Part shown: in pieces, positions 22,408 to 28,239 of the stretch
Numbering within the stretch: the first letter of the stretch is position 1
Layout of the letters: each line of letters begins with the position of its first letter
Virus record (IMG/VR): IMGVR_UViG_3300035158_000404
Coordinates: 1 to 31,721 of that record
Length of the DNA stretch: 31,721 nucleotides
Origin: a virus
Reading direction: 5' to 3' (one strand)
Notes under the pieces: generated by a model
Seen by the model: the letters and a program-made list of their open reading frames with translations, nothing else
Told to the model about the DNA's origin: nothing
The model's database searches: none
Translations under genes and position numbers: made by a program

Positions 22408-22504
22408 TATCCCCCTTTTGTTCTCGGCGCCATGCCGGCGGGATCTTCGCGCGGTATTTCGGTCTCTTGGTTGGCTTTAACTTGGGAGGCCGTTTCGTCC
22501 CCAA
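22307..22504 (-). CDS. Alternative overlapping frame: basic 65-aa protein
   Basis: A frame opening at TTG with GAAGAGGG upstream and encoding a very basic protein (KRPPKLKPTKRPKYRAKIPP, then AWRREQKGDSD and a C-terminus with KRPRRKRRP). It overlaps both neighbouring small frames, so not all three can be ordinary genes. The Lys/Pro-rich first half looks more protein-like than the competing frames, so a frameshift linking the first frame (from 22592) to this one is worth considering. Confidence 0.3.
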   Translation of the reverse strand: MGTKRPPKLKPTKRPKYRAKIPPAWRREQKGDSDRANATGGRRGKVSGKRPRRKRRPFPGPDRSG

Positions 22505-22592
22505 GGCACCCTCTTCCAGGCTTTGCGTAGAGGCCTGGCAAGGCCAACCGGCGCGCTCTCACAGGTTCATCGCTCAGGCTCTTCTTGGCCAT
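22407..22592 (-). CDS. Uncertain small protein, 61 aa
   Basis: A 61-residue frame with a good GTGGGGGAGCG site before its ATG; the start MAKKSLSDEPVRARRLALPG looks like a genuine N-terminus with GC-rich third positions. The second half is less convincing and is overlapped by a basic frame. It might be a short gene, or the first part of a gene disrupted or recoded near 22500. The region 22593-22703 upstream of it holds no gene that I can see. Confidence 0.4.
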   Translation of the reverse strand: MAKKSLSDEPVRARRLALPGLYAKPGRGCLGDETASQVKANQETEIPREDPAGMAPRTKGG

Positions 22593-22703
22593 CGCTCCCC
22601 CACGGCTGTAAGCATTCGATTCAAGCCATAACCCGAAAGAACCGAACGGCGCCCATCCAGACCGCCCGCGGCCAAAAGGGCTCTTTCGGGCCAGGGCGGG
22701 ATA

Positions 22704-23168
22704 TCAGAGCAGGAATTCCTTGCCGAGCTTTACGATCGAGGGCGCGTAGCGCTTGATGATCTCGTAAGTCATGCTTCCGCCGAGCCTGAGACGGACCCCG
22801 CCATAGTAGCCGAGAACGAACTGTGCGATCTGCTCTTCTGACATGTTTTCAAGATTGTATTGTCTAATCATGTCATCGGGCACATTGGTCGGATCGATCG
22901 TGGCAAAGAGATCTGCTTCGATCCAGGCGGCGATCGCATACTGGGGCAGCGCATAATAAAAATCCGGTCCCAGGGCGCCCTTGGCGAGCGCGGACCAGAC
23001 CATCCAGCGCTTTTGAAGATTCTGGCAGACGGTCATGACCGTGTCGGCGTTTTTGATGTCCGATTCGCTCCATGAAATGGCGCGTCTCCGGATCTCGATC
23101 ATCGAACAGCCACAAAACGGAGTCACGATAAGGCCCAGAATCAGAACGAGAAACAATAACCGTTTCAT
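22704..23168 (-). CDS. Putative lipoprotein of the lysis-like region
   Basis: A 154-residue protein starting MKRLLFLVLILGLIVTPFCGCS: basic start, hydrophobic core, and a Cys near residue 21 in an imperfect lipobox (FCGC). The mature part is helical (SWSESDIKNADTVMTVCQNLQKRW) and ends IIKRYAPSIVKLGKEFLL. The ATG overlaps the stop of the preceding small membrane protein (ATGA). It is too large for a typical Rz1 spanin lipoprotein. It could be a lysis partner, a superinfection-exclusion lipoprotein or an assembly factor. A much longer reading upstream is a frame artefact over the neighbouring gene. Confidence 0.65.
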   Translation of the reverse strand: MKRLLFLVLILGLIVTPFCGCSMIEIRRRAISWSESDIKNADTVMTVCQNLQKRWMVWSALAKGALGPDFYYALPQYAIAAWIEADLFATIDPTNVPDDMIRQYNLENMSEEQIAQFVLGYYGGVRLRLGGSMTYEIIKRYAPSIVKLGKEFLL

Positions 23169-23359
23169 CCTGTCACTCCTTCGCTTGGCGGATCGGGCTT
23201 TTTGAAATACCAGGCGATCACCGCGCCATCGAGGGCCCAGAGTTCGCCCGGGGCCGATCCGGTTACAGCGACCAGGGCAATCGTGGACCCGACAAGCCCC
23301 AACGCAAGCGCTCCGCGCACAGAGCCCGGAGGCATCCAGAGAGGAAAGAGCTTTTTCAT
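23165..23359 (-). CDS. Small membrane protein, holin-like candidate
   Basis: A 64-residue protein with one hydrophobic segment around residues 14-34 (VRGALALGLVGSTIALVAV) and possibly a second, weaker one (LWALDGAVIAWYF). It has a strong AAAAGGAGGCAGCG ribosome site. It is the first gene after the large gap that carries palindrome copy 1, so it opens the late, lysis-like block, where Mu places lys. One or two membrane helices and small size suit a holin or pinholin; that is inference from topology and position. Confidence 0.6.
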   Translation of the reverse strand: MKKLFPLWMPPGSVRGALALGLVGSTIALVAVTGSAPGELWALDGAVIAWYFKKPDPPSEGVTG

Positions 23360-23558
23360 CGCATCGCTGCCTCCTTTTTGAAATGGGGCCGCAGGCGCCG
23401 ATTGGTCGCGACACCGGAAGGACTTTCGGCGTCTGCAGCCGGTGAAATGGAAATGGTTAATGGAATGTTAACCGATAGCGGAAGTGGAATCTGAAGAGGT
23501 TGCACAGAATGCAAAAAAAGGGAAGTACTTCGCTTGGAAGGTCCATCTAGCAAGAATG
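23360..23558 (-). promoter_or_regulatory. Intergenic control region ahead of the lysis-like block
   Basis: About 200 bases between the excisionase-like HTH gene and the first lysis-like gene. It holds palindrome copy 1 at 23455-23473. A 65-codon open frame over this stretch has unnatural composition and no ribosome site, and I do not believe it. No strong -10/-35 pair is apparent. The place corresponds to Mu promoter Plys. Confidence 0.5.
23455..23473. promoter_or_regulatory. Palindromic operator candidate, copy 1 (GGTTAA-N7-TTAACC)
   Basis: Perfect arms GGTTAA (23455-23460) and TTAACC (23468-23473) with seven bases between. Read on the minus strand it is GGTTAACATTCCATTAACC. The centre lies ~105 bases before the start of the first lysis-like gene. 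The same 19-base layout occurs at 16222-16240. Confidence 0.65.
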
Positions 23559-23771
23559 CTACGGCTCGTTTTCCAAAAGAGCAACCAGACTTTCGGTCTT
23601 GATTCGAAGGCTTTTCCTGATATGCACCGGTTCTAAAACCCTCAGCTCACACAGATAGTATATCTGGCGCAGAGAGATACGCAGCACGCGGGCTGCCTCG
23701 TCCGGACGAAGCAGAATCTTGTTTTTAACCAGTTGAAGGTCGGAGATCTCGGTCATCGTCTGTCCCGTCAC
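23559..23771 (-). CDS. Excisionase/MerR-type HTH protein, candidate middle/late regulator
   Basis: A 70-residue protein of the HTH_17 kind: ILLRPDEAARVLRISLRQIYYLCELRVL, then a wing-like HIRKSLRIKTESLVALL. Such domains bind DNA as excisionases or small regulators. It lies last in the early/middle block, just ahead of the late-region gap, the place of the Mor/C regulators in Mu, although the sequence is not of the Mor/C family. The GTG start overlaps the preceding stop (GTGA); an ATG five codons later is possible. It is a natural candidate to bind the palindromes, but nothing proves this. Confidence 0.7.
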   Translation of the reverse strand: MTGQTMTEISDLQLVKNKILLRPDEAARVLRISLRQIYYLCELRVLEPVHIRKSLRIKTESLVALLENEP

Positions 23772-23920
23772 ATTTCAAGCAGATCGTCAACGATATAGAG
23801 TCCGAGCACAGTAAGCCCCCCTATAAACCAGGCTGCCCGGACATCGATAATGGTCAGGCGAGTTAATAGACAACTTGCTCCGGATATGATCATGTACAGC
23901 AATATTTTGATTGCGTTCAT
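23768..23920 (-). CDS. Tiny membrane protein, 50 aa
   Basis: A 50-residue protein with two hydrophobic segments, AIKILLYMIISGASCLL and AAWFIGGLTVLGLYIV, joined by a short charged loop and ending DDLLEM. AAAGGATCTAA before the ATG supports the start, and ATGA overlap couples it to the gene upstream. It could be a holin, but it lies on the early side of the late gap; superinfection exclusion would be another possibility. Confidence 0.55.
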   Translation of the reverse strand: MNAIKILLYMIISGASCLLTRLTIIDVRAAWFIGGLTVLGLYIVDDLLEM

Positions 23921-24267
23921 TTTAGATCCTTTTTGGTTTCGTTCGGGCACCGCCTCGTGCCGTGCCGAATCAGACAGCGCTGGCAGATCTCGGCCCAGAA
24001 GTTGAATTTGCCCGGACAGACCGGGGCCCCAAGTTTGTTTAATCTTTGCAACTCCGGACTCAGTTCGCGCTCCAATTCGTTGATGATCATGTCGAAGAGC
24101 GCCATGCGGCCTCGGATGCTTTCGATAATATTCTGGATCTCCTCTTTTTTCCCCTCTCGGGCCACGGATTTATGTGCTTTTAGCCGGGCAAGTTGGCGAG
24201 ACAAATCGAGATTGCCCCGCATATATTCAACCAGACGGAGTTCTCGGCCGTTATTTTTGGAGAACAT
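23917..24267 (-). CDS. Coiled-coil protein with C-terminal Cys cluster
   Basis: A 116-residue protein. The first ~80 residues are helical and charged (RLVEYMRGNLDLSRQLARLKAHKS, then KKEEIQNIIESIRGRMALFDMIINELEREL). The end has four Cys (PVCPG, EICQRCL, RRCPNE) that could hold zinc. AAGGAGGTAAGATCG before the ATG is a strong ribosome site. It follows a zinc-binding gene after a 48-base gap and is part of the early/middle block. No family recognised. Confidence 0.65.
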   Translation of the reverse strand: MFSKNNGRELRLVEYMRGNLDLSRQLARLKAHKSVAREGKKEEIQNIIESIRGRMALFDMIINELERELSPELQRLNKLGAPVCPGKFNFWAEICQRCLIRHGTRRCPNETKKDLK

Positions 24268-24315
24268 CGATCTTACCTCCTTCGTCGATAATCATGGAGG
24301 AACGACGTCGCCATC

Positions 24316-24573
24316 TCAATAGACGTCATACTCGTCATCCAGATCCTCATATCTACCCGTCAGATCGGGATCGTCCTGACAATTCGGACAGAGCCCATGC
24401 GGAGAGAATTCAAAGCTCTCCACTCCGCCCCAAAATTGACCACAGCCCCAGCAGAATCCTTTATCGTGGATGTGATCTCCACAGTACCAGTAGATCAATT
24501 CTTCCCCGGTATCAGGATCATCCATCCTGCATCGGATCCCCTCGTTAGTGCATCCTTCATGCTCGCAGCGCAT
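24316..24573 (-). CDS. Small Cys/His-rich zinc-binding protein
   Basis: An 85-residue acidic protein with at least eight metal-ligand candidates: CEHEGC, CRMDD, YCGDHIHDKGFCWGCG, and a closing CPNCQ. The pattern suggests two zinc sites, like small treble-clef or ribbon proteins of phage early regions. The C-terminus is strongly acidic (DLTGRYEDLDDEYDVY). A GAGGAATTTGAA site and a start one base after the stop of the upstream gene support it. Function unknown; protein-protein or nucleic-acid contact is a general expectation. Confidence 0.65.
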   Translation of the reverse strand: MRCEHEGCTNEGIRCRMDDPDTGEELIYWYCGDHIHDKGFCWGCGQFWGGVESFEFSPHGLCPNCQDDPDLTGRYEDLDDEYDVY

Positions 24574-24574
24574 T

Positions 24575-25075
24575 TCAAATTCCTCGCAGTTTTTCTTTCA
24601 CCCAGCCGGGCATGGCCATCCCCCGCTCGGGGATCTCGTCAGGTCCGGATCGGCGCCTTTCGGAATCCTTCCGGCGCTCCTCCTCCTCGCGCTCTTCCAG
24701 GGCGGAGCGCTTTTTTAGGAGCCCGATTATGATCGCCTTGAGATAATTGTGATTTGTGAAGGCGCGTTTTTCTGTGTCGACTGTCTTCTGGATCGCCTCG
24801 AGGACGATCGAGCGATCGCAGGCGTAGGATCTTCGGGCGTACGCGAAACGGCCTTCCTCCAGGAGGATTGCCGTCTCCCGAAGGATCCGGAGATGTTTTC
24901 TCGGCGACATGTCCGCGTGGGATGAGATCCGGAAGCAATCCACGTATTCGCCCACCAGAGAGGCCTCGATGGCGGAAAGGCGCTTGTAGATCTCGATAAT
25001 CTCCCGGAAGTCGCGCGCCTCGCGGAGGCGATCGATGTCGATGGTGGATCCGCAATCGGGGCATTTGATCTTCAT
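24575..25075 (-). CDS. Zinc-ribbon helical protein, 166 aa
   Basis: Starts at the ATG that overlaps the upstream stop (ATGA): MKIKCPDCGSTIDIDRLREA. One CxxC pair is followed by long helices (FREIIEIYKRLSAIEASLVGEY, KHLRILRETAILLEEGRFAYARR, then AIQKTVDTEKRAFTNHNYLKAI) and a charged Glu/Arg tail. A longer frame upstream would add a poor N-terminus over the neighbouring gene and is rejected. It may be a nucleic-acid-binding early protein. No family recognised. Confidence 0.65.
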   Translation of the reverse strand: MKIKCPDCGSTIDIDRLREARDFREIIEIYKRLSAIEASLVGEYVDCFRISSHADMSPRKHLRILRETAILLEEGRFAYARRSYACDRSIVLEAIQKTVDTEKRAFTNHNYLKAIIIGLLKKRSALEEREEEERRKDSERRRSGPDEIPERGMAMPGWVKEKLRGI

Positions 25076-25293
25076 TTCGAAGGAACCGGGCGGACAATGA
25101 TACAGCGCGCGTGCAAGCCTTTGTGTTGATTGATAGATAGCGCAAGCTTCGCAAATTTCCATGCCATGCGCTCGTATTCTTCGCCCCTGCCTTTGACCTC
25201 TGCCAGGATCTTTTCCTTGCTATCGCCATCTTGCTTTATCAAAATGCGATAAATTTTTTCCTTCCCTTTGGCATCGATGGGAGTTTCTCCCAT
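25072..25293 (-). CDS. Small hypothetical early protein, 73 aa
   Basis: A 73-residue basic protein (MGETPIDAKGKEKIYRILIK, then GRGEEYERMAWKFAKLALSI) with alternating strand and helix. It has an AAAGGAG site that also forms the end of the upstream gene, and overlaps the next start by four bases. It is a linked member of the early/middle block. No function can be assigned. Confidence 0.6.
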   Translation of the reverse strand: MGETPIDAKGKEKIYRILIKQDGDSKEKILAEVKGRGEEYERMAWKFAKLALSINQHKGLHARCIIVRPVPSK

Positions 25294-25295
25294 TT

Positions 25296-25763
25296 TTACT
25301 CCTTTGTGAGTGATAAGAAATCGCTCGTCGAGTAGCCTTCGACCCGCGCCTGGAGGATCTCGACCTCGCGCATCAGCTTCAGAATCTGGCGATCCTTTTC
25401 CTCGATGATCTTGTCCTTGGTTTCCATCTCGATGCGAAGCGCGTCCCTTTCGGCGATCATCTGGTGCCCCCAGTTCATGAAGTGATCCACGGCGATCATG
25501 ACCTGATCAGATTTGGAAGCTTCCGACTTTTCAGATAGGGATCCGGGTTCGGATTCATCTTTATGATCGATCGAAAAGTATATGTAACGCCTTCGAGGGC
25601 CTATCTTTTTTTTGATCCTTCCGTCGCCTGAAAGCTCAGCCAATCGAGGGCTTACAAACGCCAGAGGCAAGTCTGTTCCTTGGCTAATCTGGCGATAATC
25701 CTGGCCAGGATGATCGCCTATATAAGCCAAGAGCAAAACTGTTTTCGACCGGGTCTTTTGCAT
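25296..25763 (-). CDS. Winged-helix protein with C-terminal coiled coil
   Basis: A 155-residue protein. Residues ~8-62 form a winged helix: VLLLAYIGDHPGQDYRQIS, ALPL-like recognition part LAFVSPRLAELSGDGRIKK, and a wing RRRYIYFSI. Residues ~90-145 are a coiled coil (RDALRIEMETKDKIIEEKDRQI, MREVEILQARVEGY), which would make it a dimer. AAGGAGTTTTTCC before the ATG is a good ribosome site. It is a plausible phage regulator; promoter targets cannot be named. Confidence 0.7.
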   Translation of the reverse strand: MQKTRSKTVLLLAYIGDHPGQDYRQISQGTDLPLAFVSPRLAELSGDGRIKKKIGPRRRYIYFSIDHKDESEPGSLSEKSEASKSDQVMIAVDHFMNWGHQMIAERDALRIEMETKDKIIEEKDRQILKLMREVEILQARVEGYSTSDFLSLTKE

Positions 25764-25781
25764 GGAAAAACTCCTTGAAAA

Positions 25782-26147
25782 TTAGGTTGCATGAACCGAA
25801 TAGGATCGCGAAAGGACGCTTGCATTGGCCTCGGTGCATTTGGGGCAGATCCGGTTGAATCGTCCTTTGGCGAGAAACGGGCGATCGCATTTCAGACACC
25901 GCCGCCGCACTCGCTCGATCTTGGCCTGGTCTTTGTTTTTCCAGGTCCGCCTGCTCGGAGCTTGATCAAAATCGAAATATTCGCTGGGGCACCCGTGACC
26001 TTTCAGCCAATCGACAACCGGCTGCCCGCTGTATTCTCCCCGAATTATCGAGGCAACATGAGTGCGGCTGAATCCGGTCTCAAGGGCGATCCTCGATGAG
26101 AGATATCCCTTCTCTTTCATCCACTCCCGGATGGCTTCGCTGTCCAT
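25782..26147 (-). CDS. HTH protein with C-terminal zinc ribbon
   Basis: A 121-residue protein. Residues ~3-45 are an HTH (AIREWMKEKGYLSSRIALETGFSRTHVASIIRGEY), followed by VVDWLKGHGCPSEYF, a motif shared with the small early HTH protein at 31.4 kb (VQQWLKDHGCPEKHL). The C-terminal part holds a C-x2-C...C-x2-C ribbon (RCLKCDRPF, RICPKCTEAN). The start, with GGGGAGACTG upstream, lies inside the end of the preceding zinc-ribbon gene. It probably binds phage DNA as a regulator. Confidence 0.7.
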   Translation of the reverse strand: MDSEAIREWMKEKGYLSSRIALETGFSRTHVASIIRGEYSGQPVVDWLKGHGCPSEYFDFDQAPSRRTWKNKDQAKIERVRRRCLKCDRPFLAKGRFNRICPKCTEANASVLSRSYSVHAT

Positions 26148-26358
26148 CAGTCTCCCCGCGCAGCAATTTGGCGTCTTTTTCGAAAGCCCGAAGTTCCTCT
26201 TTAGAACACCTCGGGCAGATCAGCGACTCGTGAAAAAGATTCCGGCTACCCTGAAAGACCTGGAGCCGATCCATCGGCCGGCCGCAGTTCGGGCAATCCG
26301 AGCCCTCATTGCTCATCGCTCGTTGCTCGGTCCTCAGTCCTCGTTGCTCATTGCTCAT
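26080..26358 (-). CDS. Zinc-ribbon protein whose N-terminus is encoded by a heptamer repeat tract
   Basis: A 92-residue protein starting at the ATG 26358, six bases after AAGGAG. Residues 1-21 come from the repeat tract and show a seven-residue period, MSNEQRG, LRTEQRA, MSNEGSD, because three heptamers make seven codons. The body has CPNCGRPM and LICPRCSKEEL, a simple two-Cys-pair ribbon, then a charged helix. It overlaps the following HTH gene by 68 bases. The same pair, a zinc-ribbon gene overlapping the next gene, occurs at 31.1-31.3 kb. An internal ATG after two repeats may be the older start. Confidence 0.6.
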   Translation of the reverse strand: MSNEQRGLRTEQRAMSNEGSDCPNCGRPMDRLQVFQGSRNLFHESLICPRCSKEELRAFEKDAKLLRGETDGQRSHPGVDEREGISLIEDRP

Positions 26359-26369
26359 CACTCACTCCT
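26307..26369. repeat. Heptamer tract, nine uninterrupted units
   Basis: Exact units in plus-strand sequence: CATTGCT, CATCGCT, CGTTGCT, CGGTCCT, CAGTCCT, CGTTGCT, CATTGCT, CATCACT, CACTCCT. The regular phase over 63 bases excludes chance. It covers the end of the Gam-like gene, the ribosome site and first codons of the zinc-ribbon gene. Confidence 0.9.
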
Positions 26370-26847
26370 TGATCTCATAGCTGAAATCCTCGGTCCGCTT
26401 CCGGCTGGCCCCGATTACGGCGAGCCGCTCGTCGGGCCATTTCTCGACGATCTCGCGAATCACGGTTTTGACTATCTTGATCGCTTCCATCCATCCCTGG
26501 GCCTCGATGCGTTCGAGGGCGCCCTTGGGAATCCTGACTTTGTGGCCCTTCTCGTAGATCAATACCCCGTTGGGAAGATCGACCAGATCCCGATCCTCGA
26601 ACAGAACGCCCCGGTTTTGTTTCATGAGAGTTTTCAATTGCTTATCAAATTCGACAAGCAGGCCTTGATGAATATATATGTCCTGCTCGTAACGTTTCCG
26701 GATTCGCTCGATTTCGGTGTTGGCTGTGTCTTGCAATTGAGCGATGTCAGCCTTGATAATTCGAATTCCTTCCAGAATTTCATCCGCCTGATCACGGATC
26801 TCCAAAAGCTTGGGATTCACGGTCCATGTCTCCTCACGCTGCGGCAT
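26362..26847 (-). CDS. gam: Mu Gam-like host-nuclease inhibitor
   Basis: A 161-residue protein of the Mu Gam family. Gam (a Ku relative) binds DNA ends and protects them from host exonucleases. Typical parts are the long N-terminal coiled coil (RDQADEILEGIRIIKADIAQL, ERIRKRYEQDIYI), the strand pair RGVLFEDRDLVDLPNGVLIYEKGHKVRIPKG and the closing helix. I start at the ATG 26847 (MPQREETW) because AGAGGAACAAGACG precedes it; it overlaps the upstream gene by 14 bases. It is of normal length and looks intact. The stop is next to the heptamer tract. Confidence 0.85.
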   Translation of the reverse strand: MPQREETWTVNPKLLEIRDQADEILEGIRIIKADIAQLQDTANTEIERIRKRYEQDIYIHQGLLVEFDKQLKTLMKQNRGVLFEDRDLVDLPNGVLIYEKGHKVRIPKGALERIEAQGWMEAIKIVKTVIREIVEKWPDERLAVIGASRKRTEDFSYEIKE

Positions 26848-27301
26848 CGTCTTGTTCCTCTTTGGCCAAGGCGCGCGCATTCAGGTTAAGCTGCATCTGC
26901 CCCAGGAGCTCGGGCAGCCCGATCTTTTTGAGCCGCGCCTCCTGAACGAGCGATTTCAGGGCCCGGCGCCTGAGACGGGCACAGAATTCCTCGAGTTCCG
27001 AACCGGCAGCAGCAAGCCAGTATCCCGATTCATCCGAGCAGATGGGAACCCCTCTGCGTCGGAGCTTCTCAATAACATCCCGGAGTGGCCGGGTATCATT
27101 GATGCGATTCTGCCAACTGTTGCCATATACACTCTCGTATAGTTCGCCCATGCCGATGGCCTTGTGCCGGCCGACATGCCAGGTGAGAATCTGGAGGACT
27201 TTGGCAGCTCGAGGTCGAGCAAATGGCTTTCTTTGTCTGGCAGAGGAGGCAGCGGCTTTGGAGCCTCTCCCGATGCTGAAAAGTGTTTGAAACCATTTCA
27301 T
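26834..27301 (-). CDS. Early winged-helix-like protein, 155 aa
   Basis: A 155-residue protein. After a basic, disordered N-terminus comes VLQILTWHVGRHKAIGMGEL, VYGNSWQNRINDTRPLRDVIEKLRRRGVPICSDESGYWLA, a winged-helix layout in which the Arg-rich helix would be for recognition. The C-terminal ~50 residues are helical and basic. It overlaps the GemA gene by ATGA. In other Mu-like phages a protein with this SGYWLA ending often accompanies gemA and gam; a regulator or host-DNA contact protein is likely. Confidence 0.7.
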   Translation of the reverse strand: MKWFQTLFSIGRGSKAAASSARQRKPFARPRAAKVLQILTWHVGRHKAIGMGELYESVYGNSWQNRINDTRPLRDVIEKLRRRGVPICSDESGYWLAAAGSELEEFCARLRRRALKSLVQEARLKKIGLPELLGQMQLNLNARALAKEEQDDAAA

Positions 27302-27750
27302 GGCTTTTCTTCCTCCCGCTTGATTTTTTCGAAAACGGCCAAAAGCCGTTTGAGCTTCTCAGGGTCGTTGCACCATATGGGATCCGATACGCCCAGGATG
27401 GAGCGCGACAGACCGCGAAGCCTCCCGGGATCGCTCGATATTTCCCCGGCCGTCTCTCGAATGCGGTCCCGGAGGGCGAGAAGGTGGCTCTCCTTCCGGG
27501 GCCCTCTTCTTTTGCTCGGAATCCAGCCGTATTCCCTCACAAAGATCCTGACGAGTTTTTCAAGCTCAAACGTCGAAAGGGCCTGGGCCGACCGCACGCG
27601 AAACCGGCTCACCAGGATCTCCCGATAGGTCTCATCATCGAGACCGAGGTCCTTTTTGGCGATATGGACCTTGGCCAGAAGTCCCCACTTCTGGGCGGAG
27701 ACGCCGCGCGGATTTTCGGGCCGATTATTGCCGCCTCTGATGGATTTCAT
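27298..27750 (-). CDS. gemA: GemA-like regulatory protein (Mu gp16, DUF1018)
   Basis: A 150-residue protein of the GemA family, recognised by LAKVHIAKKDLGLDDETYREIL near residue 25 and SAQALSTFELEKLVRIF near residue 55, with the late WCNDPEKLKRLLAVFEKI helix. Mu GemA changes host gene expression and DNA supercoiling, probably helping the lytic cycle. The gene overlaps its upstream neighbour by 26 bases and is coupled downstream by ATGA. It seems intact and of normal length. Confidence 0.85.
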   Translation of the reverse strand: MKSIRGGNNRPENPRGVSAQKWGLLAKVHIAKKDLGLDDETYREILVSRFRVRSAQALSTFELEKLVRIFVREYGWIPSKRRGPRKESHLLALRDRIRETAGEISSDPGRLRGLSRSILGVSDPIWCNDPEKLKRLLAVFEKIKREEEKP

Positions 27751-28228
27751 TTTTCCCCGTCACCCATTCCAAATAAAATCGATCCCGATCCTTGACCCGA
27801 AACACCGTCTCCTTGCCTCCCCGCGGGCCAGTTTGCCAGCCGCGGAGCTCTATCTGGCCCTGCGCCACAAGTTCCCGGAGCATCTTTTGCACGAAATTGG
27901 GCCTGGAATCCGAAAGGACCGCGATTTCCCGGGCCGAAAAGCGCACAGACGCATGAATTGCCCTGAAAAGCCGCAAGCGGGCGGGCGATATTTGCTGCGC
28001 ACGGAGCATTCCGCTCCCAAGGTACCGGTACTGCCCCGGGCCGACCCGCGCCACTTCCCCCCGGCGCTTCATATCGCGAAGCGCGTTGCGGACGGCCTGC
28101 GAAGGCTCTTTCAAGACGCGGGAGAGGGCAAAAGGCCGGAAGGTCACGCCTTCCATCTCTTGAAGGTGCGTTCTGATCTTCCCGATCGCACCCCTTCGGT
28201 AGATTTTTCCTCGTGGCTCATTGCTCAT
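27725..28228 (-). CDS. Double winged-helix early DNA-binding protein
   Basis: A 167-residue protein with two winged-helix units: residues ~15-70 (KIRTHLQEMEG, PFALSRVLKEPSQAVRNALRDMKRRGEVARVGPGQYRYL) and residues ~80-150 (RLRLFRAIHASVRFSAREIAVLSD, NFVQKMLRELVAQGQIELRG, KETVFRVKDRDRFYLEW). Its first codons (MSNEPRG) lie in a short heptamer tract, like those of the zinc-ribbon gene at 26.3 kb. It follows the MuB-like gene directly, so it may take part in replication or early control. No named family recognised. Confidence 0.7.
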   Translation of the reverse strand: MSNEPRGKIYRRGAIGKIRTHLQEMEGVTFRPFALSRVLKEPSQAVRNALRDMKRRGEVARVGPGQYRYLGSGMLRAQQISPARLRLFRAIHASVRFSAREIAVLSDSRPNFVQKMLRELVAQGQIELRGWQTGPRGGKETVFRVKDRDRFYLEWVTGKNEIHQRRQ

Positions 28229-28239
28229 GAGTCAGCCCT
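28212..28239. repeat. Short heptamer tract at a gene junction
   Basis: Four units, CGTGGCT, CATTGCT, CATGAGT, CAGCCCT, spanning the gap between the MuB-like gene and the next and supplying the start codon of the latter. Confidence 0.6.

Noticed and set aside
23356-23553. 65-codon minus-strand frame across the control region
   Set aside because: No ribosome site, it contains the palindrome, and it overlaps the strong site of the next gene.
26307-26369. CRISPR-like array
   Set aside because: The units are contiguous 7-mers without spacers, and no cas genes are present.
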